NCBI GenBank assembly: GCA_903832105.1
Contig: CAILAO010001046.1
Coordinates: 1 to 5,522 of the forward strand
Source: an uncultured Pseudomonadota bacterium
Lineage (GTDB): Bacteria; Bdellovibrionota_B; Oligoflexia; Oligoflexales; CAILAO01
Reading direction: 5' to 3'
DNA length: 5,522 nucleotides
Shown here: piece after piece, positions 1 through 5,522 of the stretch
How the letters are laid out: every line of letters begins with the position of its first letter
Numbering within the stretch: the first letter of the stretch is position 1
Program-made: the position numbers and the translations under genes
Notes under the pieces: model-generated
Seen by the model: the letters and a program-made list of their open reading frames with translations, nothing else
Told to the model about the DNA's origin: nothing
Databases searched by the model: none

Positions 1-1977
1 ACACTCTTCACAGCGCCCACCTTCAGAAGCTAGAGAAAATGTCTTAGCCGTATAACCCGCGATTTGAGACTCGGGAAGCTCAGCATAAAGATCACGAAGA
101 TAAGTAAAGATATCAAGATAAGTTGCGGGAATACTCACCGAGCTTTTTGCAACAGGTCTCCGATCGATTATGGAAACCGAATCAAAGTGATCTAAACCCT
201 TAATCGCGTCACAAAATGGAATGTCTTTCTTCGCCTCGTGCGAAAAATGGATTTTTGCGCCATGATACAGCGTCGATAAAACTAGAGACGACTTTCCTGC
301 TCCGGAAACACCCGTTACAACATTGATACGGTCGATTAGAAATTTCACTTTTTCGATTTTTAGATTGTTGATTTTTGGATTAATAATTTCCAAGAATTGC
401 GAAGGATTTTTTGAAGGGTTTCTGTTATCGAAAGGAACCGATACAGATCGGTTTTCGCGGGAAGCCAGACATTTTGCAGTTATCGAATGTTTTGCAAATG
501 AAGCAGCTTCACTTGGCTTAAACTTTGCCATCAGATGCCCGCCTCGGGCACCGCCTCCAGGTCCGAGGTCGATAATCCAGTCGGCTTTTTTAATGAGCAA
601 TTCGTCGTGATCCACTACGATGACGGTATTGCCATCTTGCTTCAACTTGTTCAAAGCGTCCCATAGGTTTTCAATTTCCATTGGGTGAAGTCCCTGACTT
701 GGTTCGTCAAGGATATAGAGAATGCCTCTGAGGCTCTCTGTTAAAATTCCAGCCAATTTTAGGCGCTGACTCTCTCCCCCGGAAAGAGTTCGGATGCGGC
801 GCGATAATTGAAGATATCCCAAGCCGATATTGTGGATATGTGAAAGTTTTTCTTGGATCTCGGATGCCGCTCTTGCAAAAGCCGGATTAGAACTAATGCC
901 AGATTCTGCAAATTCTTTCAAAAATGAACTGAGTTCATCGACCGTCATATCATGAATGGTTTGCGGTGATTTTTTGTTCAAAAGAATAGCTTCATATTGT
1001 GAATCAAGACCAGTTCCGTGGCAGTGTTCACAAATCTGAAGAGGGTTCCTCTGGTCGAATTCGTCATCGGCTTTTTCATCGTCATTCGCAAGATCTTTAT
1101 CAAGACAGCCAAGACCTCGGCACTTTTTGCATTGACCAAGAGAGTTAATCGAAAAGTAGCGCGAATCGAGTTTAGGCCAGCTAAAACCGCATGAAGGGCA
1201 ACCTGACCGCGCTGAAAAGCTTCGCTTGGAATTTTCGTCGAGAGTGTTGTTTTTAAGTCTATAACATTCGACATACTGCTCACCATCAGCTAAGGCCGTT
1301 TCGATGCTTCTTAAGAGCCTATCGCGAGTCTGCGTTTTTACGATAAATTGATCCACGATGATTTTAATAGTGTGTTTTTCTTCTTTCGCAATGGTTGGAA
1401 TTGGCGATAAAAATTTAATCGCACCATCGATAAAGATACGCAAATACCCCTTTTCAGCGAATTCATTAAGTTTCGCCCCGAAAGAACCTTTTTTTGTTTC
1501 AGCGAGAGAAAAGCAAATAACAACCGACTGGTCAAAGAAATTTTCAAAAATCCTATCAGCAATCTGAGAAGCAGATTGAGCTGTGGTCGGCAGATGGTGC
1601 TTAGGGCAATGGTGCTCACCATGATTCGCAAGCAGAACTCCTAAAAGTTCACTAACGTCTGACAAGGTCCCCACCGTGGAACGCCTTGAAGGAAGGGTTT
1701 CGTTTTGAGCAAGGCTAATGGCCGGTGAAAGACCTGATACGCTTAAAACCTCCGGCCTCGAACCAACATCTAAAAATTGCCTGGTATAGTGAGAAAGCGT
1801 ATAAAAAAAACGTCTCTGGGATTCCGCGAGAATCGTATCGAACGCAAGCGAACTCTTTCCTGATCCGCTAACACCGGTGATAACAGTGATAGCGTTACGA
1901 TCTATGGTAAGATCGAGAGACTTGAGATTGTGCTCGGAAGCTCCTTTAATCGTAATCGGGATGCGTTCGAAATTCAT
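1..1977 (-). CDS. uvrA: UvrA, excinuclease ABC subunit A (3' end cut by window edge)
   Basis: DNA damage-recognition ATPase of nucleotide excision repair. It acts in the cytoplasm as a dimer that scans DNA and loads UvrB. The 659 visible codons contain both ABC modules in UvrA order. Walker A GVSGSGKS is at 35-42. A UvrB-binding region spans about 118-255, with E. coli-like stretches such as KGSFGAKLNEFAEKGYLR and KHTIKIIVDQF. The first zinc module has C260/C263 and C283/C286, and CEHCHGTGL follows at 316. Signature LSGGESQRLKLA starts at 398, Walker B LDEPSQGLHP has D424/E425, and VDHDE follows. Walker A of module II, GVSGAGKS, is at 556-563. The frame reaches the window edge at GRCEEC (C656/C659), the start of the second zinc finger, so roughly 200 or more residues lie outside. 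The region between C286 and C316 is about 100 residues shorter than in E. coli UvrA, so the insertion domain is nearly absent. The ATG at 1977 has AGGGAG 7 nt upstream and lies 11 nt after pdxA, suggesting co-transcription. Confidence 0.96.
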   Translation of the reverse strand, partial: MNFERIPITIKGASEHNLKSLDLTIDRNAITVITGVSGSGKSSLAFDTILAESQRRFFYTLSHYTRQFLDVGSRPEVLSVSGLSPAISLAQNETLPSRRSTVGTLSDVSELLGVLLANHGEHHCPKHHLPTTAQSASQIADRIFENFFDQSVVICFSLAETKKGSFGAKLNEFAEKGYLRIFIDGAIKFLSPIPTIAKEEKHTIKIIVDQFIVKTQTRDRLLRSIETALADGEQYVECYRLKNNTLDENSKRSFSARSGCPSCGFSWPKLDSRYFSINSLGQCKKCRGLGCLDKDLANDDEKADDEFDQRNPLQICEHCHGTGLDSQYEAILLNKKSPQTIHDMTVDELSSFLKEFAESGISSNPAFARAASEIQEKLSHIHNIGLGYLQLSRRIRTLSGGESQRLKLAGILTESLRGILYILDEPSQGLHPMEIENLWDALNKLKQDGNTVIVVDHDELLIKKADWIIDLGPGGGARGGHLMAKFKPSEAASFAKHSITAKCLASRENRSVSVPFDNRNPSKNPSQFLEIINPKINNLKIEKVKFLIDRINVVTGVSGAGKSSLVLSTLYHGAKIHFSHEAKKDIPFCDAIKGLDHFDSVSIIDRRPVAKSSVSIPATYLDIFTYLRDLYAELPESQIAGYTAKTFSLASEGGRCEEC

Positions 1978-1984
1978 AAGATGG

Positions 1985-1990
1985 CTCCCT
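1985..1990 (-). promoter_or_regulatory. Ribosome binding site of uvrA
   Basis: AGGGAG lies 7 nt before the uvrA ATG. It overlaps the pdxA stop codon (TAG at 1991-1989), giving TAGGGAG. This fixes the uvrA start and places its initiation where ribosomes finishing pdxA terminate, an arrangement suited to translational coupling. Confidence 0.8.
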
Positions 1991-2996
1991 ATTTACGGGC
2001 TTGGGATAAGGAGTTAATAGCGATAGTCAATGCCTGCTGCATACTTTTTAACGATGCTTTCTCTTTAAGAAATAAGTCCTTCGCAGGGCCGTGACAGGGC
2101 GAAACCCTTAGATGTGGCAGTCCTCCCGAAATATTTATGGCATCGTCAAAATGCACGGTTTTGAGAGGGCCAAGACCTTGATCATGATACATCGCAAGGA
2201 CCGCATCAAAAGAGCCGTGATACGCTTGATAGAAGACAGTATCTGCCGGAAAAGGCCCTTCGATTTTCCCTTGAAACCTCTCTTCTTTCAGAGAAGCAAT
2301 AGCGGGGCCCAGAATTGCTTCATCTTCCGAACCAAATAAACCATGATCACCTGCATGCGGATTCAAAGCCGCTACCGCAATGCGCGGGTTTGAATAATTA
2401 AAAACTTCTCTTAGACATTTGGAAAGGAGGTGAGCTTTTTCTTTGATAAGAGGTTCTGAAATTAATTGCGGAACCTGAGAAAGAGCCGTGTGATTGGTAA
2501 CGAGCCCCACACGCAGTTTTGGACCTGCTAGAAGCATGACGGCATGATGGTTCCAAATCGACTCGAAAAACTCTGTATGACCGTCAAAAGCAAAGCCTGC
2601 ATCCTTCATTGCGGACTTATCAATTGGGCACGTGACTACTGCGAATTTTTCATCAGGTTTGAACCTTCGAAGCACCTCAAGCGACGCTAAAGCGACCAAT
2701 CCTCGTTCTTTCGATGATAAGGTTTCCGCAGGACGGTTCAGATTTTTGTCCGTATTAATATCCAGAAAATGAACCCTTCCAGCTTTGATCTGTTTCGCGT
2801 CATTCAAATCCGAAATTTTAATAAAATCCATGGCTGGATGTGGAAGCTTAAGTCTCTTACATTGGTCCTCCCAATGCCAGAGGCTTCCAATCACCACAAC
2901 AGGTATTCGAGGACAAGTCAGCGATGGTGATCTTAAGAGCTTAGAGAGAAGCTCGATAGATACACTATGAGGATCACCTAGTGTAATAGCAAGCAT
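1989..2996 (-). CDS. pdxA: PdxA, 4-hydroxythreonine-4-phosphate dehydrogenase
   Basis: NAD-dependent oxidation of 4-phosphohydroxy-L-threonine. The unstable product decarboxylates to 3-amino-2-oxopropyl phosphate, which PdxJ uses to make pyridoxine 5'-phosphate (vitamin B6). It is a cytoplasmic homodimer. The 335-residue length matches the family (E. coli about 329). The three metal-binding histidines align as H169 (VTNHTAL), H214 (LNPHAGDHG) and H271 (AMYHDQG). VTCPIDKSAM at 121-130 and DGHTEFFE at 138-145 match the substrate loop, and PADTVF (D252) and D272 are kept. Two conserved stretches differ: the N-terminal GDPAGIGPE-type motif reads GDPHSVSIE (7-15), and the usual DHGTA near the C-terminus reads CHGPA (301-305). 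The ATG at 2996 is 3 nt past the folB stop and has GAGG 9 nt upstream, inside folB. Family assignment is firm. Full activity with the altered loops is an inference. Confidence 0.95.
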   Translation of the reverse strand: MLAITLGDPHSVSIELLSKLLRSPSLTCPRIPVVVIGSLWHWEDQCKRLKLPHPAMDFIKISDLNDAKQIKAGRVHFLDINTDKNLNRPAETLSSKERGLVALASLEVLRRFKPDEKFAVVTCPIDKSAMKDAGFAFDGHTEFFESIWNHHAVMLLAGPKLRVGLVTNHTALSQVPQLISEPLIKEKAHLLSKCLREVFNYSNPRIAVAALNPHAGDHGLFGSEDEAILGPAIASLKEERFQGKIEGPFPADTVFYQAYHGSFDAVLAMYHDQGLGPLKTVHFDDAINISGGLPHLRVSPCHGPAKDLFLKEKASLKSMQQALTIAINSLSQARK

Positions 2997-2999
2997 GGG

Positions 3000-3440
3000 T
3001 CAAGACCTCGCGAATGTTCCAATAACGCTTACTTTAGCGCCCTGTGTCAATCGATGTGGCAGGGACGCTTTTCTGGCAGAAATCTCCAGTAGTTCAACCT
3101 TTGCAAACCGTTTTATCAAAGTATCACCAACAGTAGTTACCAGAGTTTCTAGCAACTTCATTGTGTTATTTTTAAGTACAGTTTCACGGATAGATGCGAG
3201 AAATTCCGAATAGTCGAGCGACTGACTCAAATCATCGCTAAGCATTGTAGGAATAAAAAAGACTCGAAACGATAAATAGACTTTCTGTTGCTTTATCCGT
3301 TCTTTTCCTGAACAACCGATCCTAAGAGTGACCGGATAATCAGTAATTTGGATTTCCCACTTATTTCGAGGGAGTCCGACGAACCTTTCGGCAGGAAAGT
3401 GAATATTGTGTTTCCCGCGACGAGGGCGGAGCTTCTTCAT
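3000..3440 (-). CDS. folB: FolB-like dihydroneopterin aldolase; start uncertain
   Basis: Probable dihydroneopterin aldolase, which converts 7,8-dihydroneopterin to 6-hydroxymethyl-7,8-dihydropterin and glycolaldehyde in folate synthesis. Numbered from the ATG at 3440 (146 residues), the FolB pattern begins at about W28: ITDYPVTLRIG, then E47 in GKERIKQQ, DDLSQSLDYSEF with Y77, the helix LLETLVTTVGDTLIKRF with E98, and K124 in RKASLPH. E47, Y77 and K124 fall where the family has its catalytic Glu, Tyr and Lys. The gene ends 3 nt before pdxA. The start is a problem: the conserved domain starts just after the upstream gene's stop (3361), but the frame has no ATG, GTG or TTG there. The nearest upstream are the ATGs at 3440 and 3452, which give a 27- or 31-residue extension inside the upstream gene. 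Only a weak GGGGA lies 12 nt before the ATG at 3452. The fold is fairly secure; the exact start is not, and a related tunnelling-fold enzyme is possible. Confidence 0.78.
   Translation of the reverse strand: MKKLRPRRGKHNIHFPAERFVGLPRNKWEIQITDYPVTLRIGCSGKERIKQQKVYLSFRVFFIPTMLSDDLSQSLDYSEFLASIRETVLKNNTMKLLETLVTTVGDTLIKRFAKVELLEISARKASLPHRLTQGAKVSVIGTFARS
3006..3009 (-). promoter_or_regulatory. Ribosome binding site of pdxA
   Basis: GAGG sits 9 nt upstream of the pdxA ATG, inside the last codons of folB. Only three bases separate the folB TGA (3002-3000) from the pdxA ATG. This supports the chosen start and coupled translation. Confidence 0.7.
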
Positions 3441-3822
3441 CGATAACAACATAATCTGCGAAAATCCCCGATGTGGTTTTTGATCGGTACGTTTTGAAAA
3501 GATATCGCTTACCAGGTCCTTCGGTGCCGGATTTACATTGAAGTTCATCAAAAGCGCCAGGACATTCTGTGAAAAAAACGGTTTTATCCGGGCTTGAAAC
3601 AGTTGCATCCCAATGGCATTCAGTTGCAGACTTTTGAACGATCGCAAAAATTTGCGGTTCTTCGTGACCCGTGGTTACTTCTTTGCAATCCAAAACTTTT
3701 TCGCTTATGCTTTGACTTACCACAGCGTGCTCGACGCTTGATGTTTTTGAAGGTGCACCGCAAGAATTTTGAAGAAAGGACATGAGGACAATCAAAAACA
3801 AAACTCCGGAACTTGATTTCAT
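3361..3822 (-). CDS. Small exported protein, probable lipoprotein, function unknown
   Basis: No family was recognised in this 153-residue protein. It starts with a classic export signal: MKSSS, then the hydrophobic run GVLFLIVLMSFL (6-17), then QNSCGAPSK. C21 would be the lipidated cysteine, but the lipobox is poor, with leucine at -4 rather than -3 and Gln at -3, so a non-lipidated secreted protein remains possible. The mature part is polar and carries five more cysteines (DCKE, ECHW, ECPG, QCKS, SCRK), which could form disulfides in the periplasm. The C-terminus is basic (CRKVRRTPSK). The ATG at 3822 is preferred over one 51 nt upstream at 3873 because GATGAGG lies 9 nt before it and the signal peptide then begins at residue 1. 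It is the first gene of the minus-strand unit and overlaps the assigned folB start by about 80 nt in another frame. Confidence 0.72.
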   Translation of the reverse strand: MKSSSGVLFLIVLMSFLQNSCGAPSKTSSVEHAVVSQSISEKVLDCKEVTTGHEEPQIFAIVQKSATECHWDATVSSPDKTVFFTECPGAFDELQCKSGTEGPGKRYLFKTYRSKTTSGIFADYVVIDEEAPPSSRETQYSLSCRKVRRTPSK

Positions 3823-3831
3823 TGAGCAAAA

Positions 3832-3838
3832 CCTCATC
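3832..3838 (-). promoter_or_regulatory. Ribosome binding site of the lipoprotein gene
   Basis: GATGAGG on the minus strand has its GAGG core 9 nt before the ATG at 3822. It decides between this start and the longer ATG at 3873, which would place 17 residues before a typical signal peptide. Confidence 0.65.
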
Positions 3839-3875
3839 CAAAACCTCCCCGCATCATTATTTCGCCCATCCACTT

Positions 3876-3905
3876 AACATATTTTTAATAAAAAAACAGT
3901 ACCAA
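3876..3905 (-). promoter_or_regulatory. Possible promoter of the lipoprotein-folB-pdxA-uvrA unit
   Basis: On the minus strand TTGGTA (3905-3900) is followed after 18 nt by TATGTT (3881-3876), each matching 4 of 6 bases of the sigma-70 hexamers. The spacer is a T/A-rich tract that could favour bending. It is about 50 nt upstream of the gene's ATG. This is weak consensus evidence, supported mainly by position in the divergent gap. Confidence 0.3.
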
Positions 3906-3919
3906 TTAATAAATTTCGT

Positions 3920-3928
3920 TGCTATGAA
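3920..3928 (+). promoter_or_regulatory. Possible extended -10 element for thiI
   Basis: TGCTATGAA resembles an extended -10 (TGnTATAAT) and would give a leader of roughly 30-35 nt before thiI. No convincing -35 hexamer lies at the right distance, so this is a suggestion only. Confidence 0.25.
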
Positions 3929-3955
3929 TCACTTTGAGATGCGGACTATTAGTCA

Positions 3956-3961
3956 AGAAGG
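3956..3961 (+). promoter_or_regulatory. Ribosome binding site of thiI
   Basis: AGAAGG lies 6 nt before the ATG at 3968. The in-frame GTG at 3962 directly abuts this site and is therefore unlikely to be the start. Confidence 0.75.
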
Positions 3962-3967
3962 GTGTTT

Positions 3968-5422
3968 ATGAAAATTTTAATACGCTTGGCAGCCGAAATG
4001 GCCATAAAGTCCGATAGGATTAGGGCAAAATTCTTAAATCGGCTTATGCGAAATATTCAGGAAGCCCTTTCATCTCAAAATATTAAACATAAAATAGAGA
4101 ACCACTGGAGCCGTCTTTTTATTGAAGTGGATTCTTCAAAAATCGCGCTAACCTCCGAAATTCTCAGTAGAATATTTGGAATTAGCTCGTGTTCTCCAGT
4201 TGAAATTGAATGTACCGGTGGGTTACAAGAGATTGTTACTATTGGTACTAAACATTACAGCGAGGTTGTTAAGGGTAAAAAGTTTGCAGTTCGAACAAAA
4301 CGCTCTGGCGAACATCCTTTCAATTCACTAGAACTCAATGCGGCCCTCGGCCAAAAGCTTTGTGAGGCAGGAGGAACCGTCGACCTTGACCACCCCGAGG
4401 TCAAGGTTAGTCTTGAGGTGAGACCTCAAGCGACTTTTTTCTTTTCACGCGAAATTAGGGGCTCGGGAGGTTTTCCTATTGGGGTTGGAGGTCACGCGCT
4501 CTGTCTTGCATCAGGTGGTTTTGACTCGGCTGTTGCCGCTTGGCTCATCCAGAAGCGGGGGGTCGTAGTCGATCACGTTTTTTTTAACCTTGCAGATAGT
4601 GCCTACGAAAGGTCTGTCCTTAGCGTATTAAAGTTTCTCTGCGAGCAATGGAGCTATGGAACTTCTCCTCGTCTTCATATTGTTGATTTTAAGCCTGTCG
4701 TGCAGGAAATCGTTTCCAAAGTCAAACCGGGGCACTTACAGGTGATATTAAAACGTCTTTTCTACCGTGCCGGAGAAGTGATTGCTCATGACATTGGAGC
4801 AGATGCGCTCATTACGGGAGAGGCCATTGGGCAGGTATCGTCTCAAACTTTAAAGAATCTGCGGGCGATTGAGGATGCCCTGACAAAATTGCCGGTTTTG
4901 CGCCCCTTGATCGGAGCCGACAAGGACGAAATTTTTGTCATGGCAAGAAAAATCGGCACGTTTGAACTTTCCGCAGTCATTCGGGAAGTTTGTTCTCTCA
5001 CCTCGACCTATCATCCTGTCACCGAATGCTCTCCAGAATCGGCACGAAAAGAAGAGCGGAAATGTGATCTCACGATCCTTGATAATGCCATAAATCAACG
5101 CAAGATTGTCATGATCAAGGATCTCTCACTTCATGATCTCGTAAGTGACGATCTTAGTATCGTCAACATCCCCGATAAAGCCGAAGTCATCGACTGTCGT
5201 TCTTCGGAAGAATTCAAACGGAAGCATTATCCAGGATCTCGTCATATTCTTTTCAGGGACCTTCTCCTGGATTCAAAGCTCGTACTCCCAAGGGAAAAAA
5301 CCTATGTTTTGTATTGTCAGGTTGGTCTAAAGAGTGCTGTTGCAGCGCAAAAACTGCGCCAAAATGGGTACGCCGCCTTCAGTATAAGAGGCGGCGCTCC
5401 TTCTATTCTTGATGCAAACTGA
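3968..5422 (+). CDS. thiI: ThiI, tRNA 4-thiouridine synthase with rhodanese domain
   Basis: Cytoplasmic sulfurtransferase that takes persulfide sulfur from a cysteine desulfurase (IscS type). It adenylates tRNA uridine 8 and makes 4-thiouridine. In enterobacteria its rhodanese domain also supplies sulfur to ThiS for the thiamine thiazole. The 484 residues match E. coli ThiI (482). Domains in order: N-terminal ferredoxin-like (about 1-60), THUMP (about 60-165, ending IRGSGGFPIGVGG), PP-loop adenylation domain with SGGFDSAVAAW from S182, then ILKRLFYRA and TGEAIGQVSSQTLKNL, and a rhodanese domain (about 390-484). The rhodanese loop CQVGLKS has its catalytic cysteine at C450. C342 (REVCSL) matches E. 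coli C344, the disulfide partner of the rhodanese cysteine. Both cysteines are present, so it looks fully active. The start at 3968 is chosen because AGAAGG lies 6 nt upstream. No other thiamine gene is visible nearby, so the tRNA role is the safer assumption. Confidence 0.97.
   Translation: MKILIRLAAEMAIKSDRIRAKFLNRLMRNIQEALSSQNIKHKIENHWSRLFIEVDSSKIALTSEILSRIFGISSCSPVEIECTGGLQEIVTIGTKHYSEVVKGKKFAVRTKRSGEHPFNSLELNAALGQKLCEAGGTVDLDHPEVKVSLEVRPQATFFFSREIRGSGGFPIGVGGHALCLASGGFDSAVAAWLIQKRGVVVDHVFFNLADSAYERSVLSVLKFLCEQWSYGTSPRLHIVDFKPVVQEIVSKVKPGHLQVILKRLFYRAGEVIAHDIGADALITGEAIGQVSSQTLKNLRAIEDALTKLPVLRPLIGADKDEIFVMARKIGTFELSAVIREVCSLTSTYHPVTECSPESARKEERKCDLTILDNAINQRKIVMIKDLSLHDLVSDDLSIVNIPDKAEVIDCRSSEEFKRKHYPGSRHILFRDLLLDSKLVLPREKTYVLYCQVGLKSAVAAQKLRQNGYAAFSIRGGAPSILDAN
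5371..5396 (+). other. GC-rich hairpin in the 3' end of thiI
   Basis: CGCCGCCT (5371-5378) pairs perfectly with AGGCGGCG (5389-5396) around a 10-nt loop, and a T-G pair can extend the stem. It lies inside the thiI coding sequence, 26 nt before its last base. No T-run follows (the next bases are ctccttctattctt), so it is not a standard intrinsic terminator. It could slow or protect the 3' end of the mRNA, or simply reflect codon composition. Confidence 0.45.
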
Positions 5423-5522
5423 ACGTTAATCGCTGACTGTGTTGTTCAAGTCGCTCTCTGACTGCCATGAGACGCGTTCTAGAGTGTGTGCTCAATTTAA
5501 CTGGGATTTTGCATTTAAGATC
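5403..5522 (-). CDS. Possible C-terminal end of a convergent gene (partial)
   Basis: A minus-strand frame is open from the right edge for 39 codons and stops at TAG (5405-5403), overlapping the last 20 nt of thiI. It is the only one of the six frames open across 5423-5522. The product is hydrophilic and helix-like, including SRTRLMAVRERLEQHSQRL, and looks like the end of a real protein rather than random translation. No family was recognised. Forty codons are too few to be certain, and the region could be plain intergenic sequence. Confidence 0.35.
   Translation of the reverse strand, partial: DLKCKIPVKLSTHSRTRLMAVRERLEQHSQRLTFSLHQE

Larger units (their letters stand above)
3823..3967. other. 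AT-rich divergent intergenic region
   Basis: This 145-nt gap lies between the divergently transcribed lipoprotein gene and thiI. It must hold the promoters of both units. The centre (about 3874-3916) is strongly A/T rich with adjoining T and A tracts. No tRNA-like fold, riboswitch-like conserved element or LexA-type CTGT-N8-ACAG palindrome was seen. Confidence 0.7.

Noticed and set aside
323..610. Plus-strand open frame of 95 codons
   Set aside because: It lies antisense within uvrA, whose conserved motifs run continuously through the region, and the product has no protein-like features beyond a chance hydrophobic start.
978..1631. Two minus-strand open frames (978-1286 and 1338-1631)
   Set aside because: Both are out-of-frame shadows of uvrA on the same strand. 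The true frame carries the zinc cysteines and UvrB-binding motifs there.
2112..2970. Plus-strand open frames (2112-2339 and 2785-2970)
   Set aside because: They are antisense to pdxA, with no ribosome binding site or recognisable product.
3351..3370. Programmed +1 frameshift fusing the exported protein to FolB
   Set aside because: A +1 slip at AAA-TAA would join the frames, but it would attach a cytoplasmic folate enzyme to an exported protein, and no stimulatory signal is seen. A start-site or indel explanation is simpler.
3441..3647. Longest extension of the folB frame up to 3647
   Set aside because: It would overlap the exported-protein gene by almost 290 nt, and the added residues show no resemblance to the FolB family. 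The frame is open here only by chance.
3884..3899. CTGT half-site upstream of the minus-strand unit, as a possible LexA box
   Set aside because: CTGT is present on the minus strand, but no ACAG partner stands 8 nt away, so the SOS palindrome is absent.
4850..5330. Open frames inside thiI (minus 4850-5098 and plus 5145-5330)
   Set aside because: The ThiI frame is continuous with conserved PP-loop and rhodanese motifs through this region, so these are shadow frames.

Overview
The window carries five recognisable protein genes and the possible tail of a sixth. The base composition is moderate (mid-40s % GC by eye). The set looks like the core chromosome of a Gram-negative bacterium: a UvrA repair ATPase, PdxA, a FolB-type aldolase, a ThiI of the long type with a rhodanese domain, and a probable exported lipoprotein. 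ThiI with a C-terminal rhodanese domain and a PdxA-dependent vitamin B6 route are typical of Proteobacteria and relatives such as Bdellovibrionota. This placement is inference, not a firm assignment. No mobile element, CRISPR array, tRNA or rRNA is visible.

Layout: on the minus strand, reading right to left, are a small exported or lipoprotein gene (3822-3361), a folB-like gene (about 3440-3000), pdxA (2996-1989) and uvrA (1977 to beyond the left edge). They are packed with an overlap of about 80 nt, then gaps of 3 nt and 11 nt. The ribosome binding sites of pdxA and uvrA lie within or across the end of the preceding gene, so the four look like one co-transcribed unit. A 145-nt AT-rich gap (3823-3967) separates this unit from thiI, which runs on the plus strand (3968-5422). 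A 39-codon open frame on the minus strand enters from the right edge and ends inside the last codons of thiI. It may be the C-terminus of a convergent gene.

Functionally the window mixes cofactor metabolism (FolB, folate; PdxA, pyridoxal phosphate; ThiI, thiamine and tRNA 4-thiouridine) with nucleotide excision repair (UvrA). ThiI depends on a PLP-containing cysteine desulfurase, a loose functional link to PdxA, but the genes are otherwise unrelated housekeeping functions.

No wholly new system is evident. The points most worth a second look are a UvrA that keeps its UvrB-binding domain but has almost lost the insertion domain, a folB gene with no ordinary start codon where the conserved domain begins, and a PdxA with altered signature loops.
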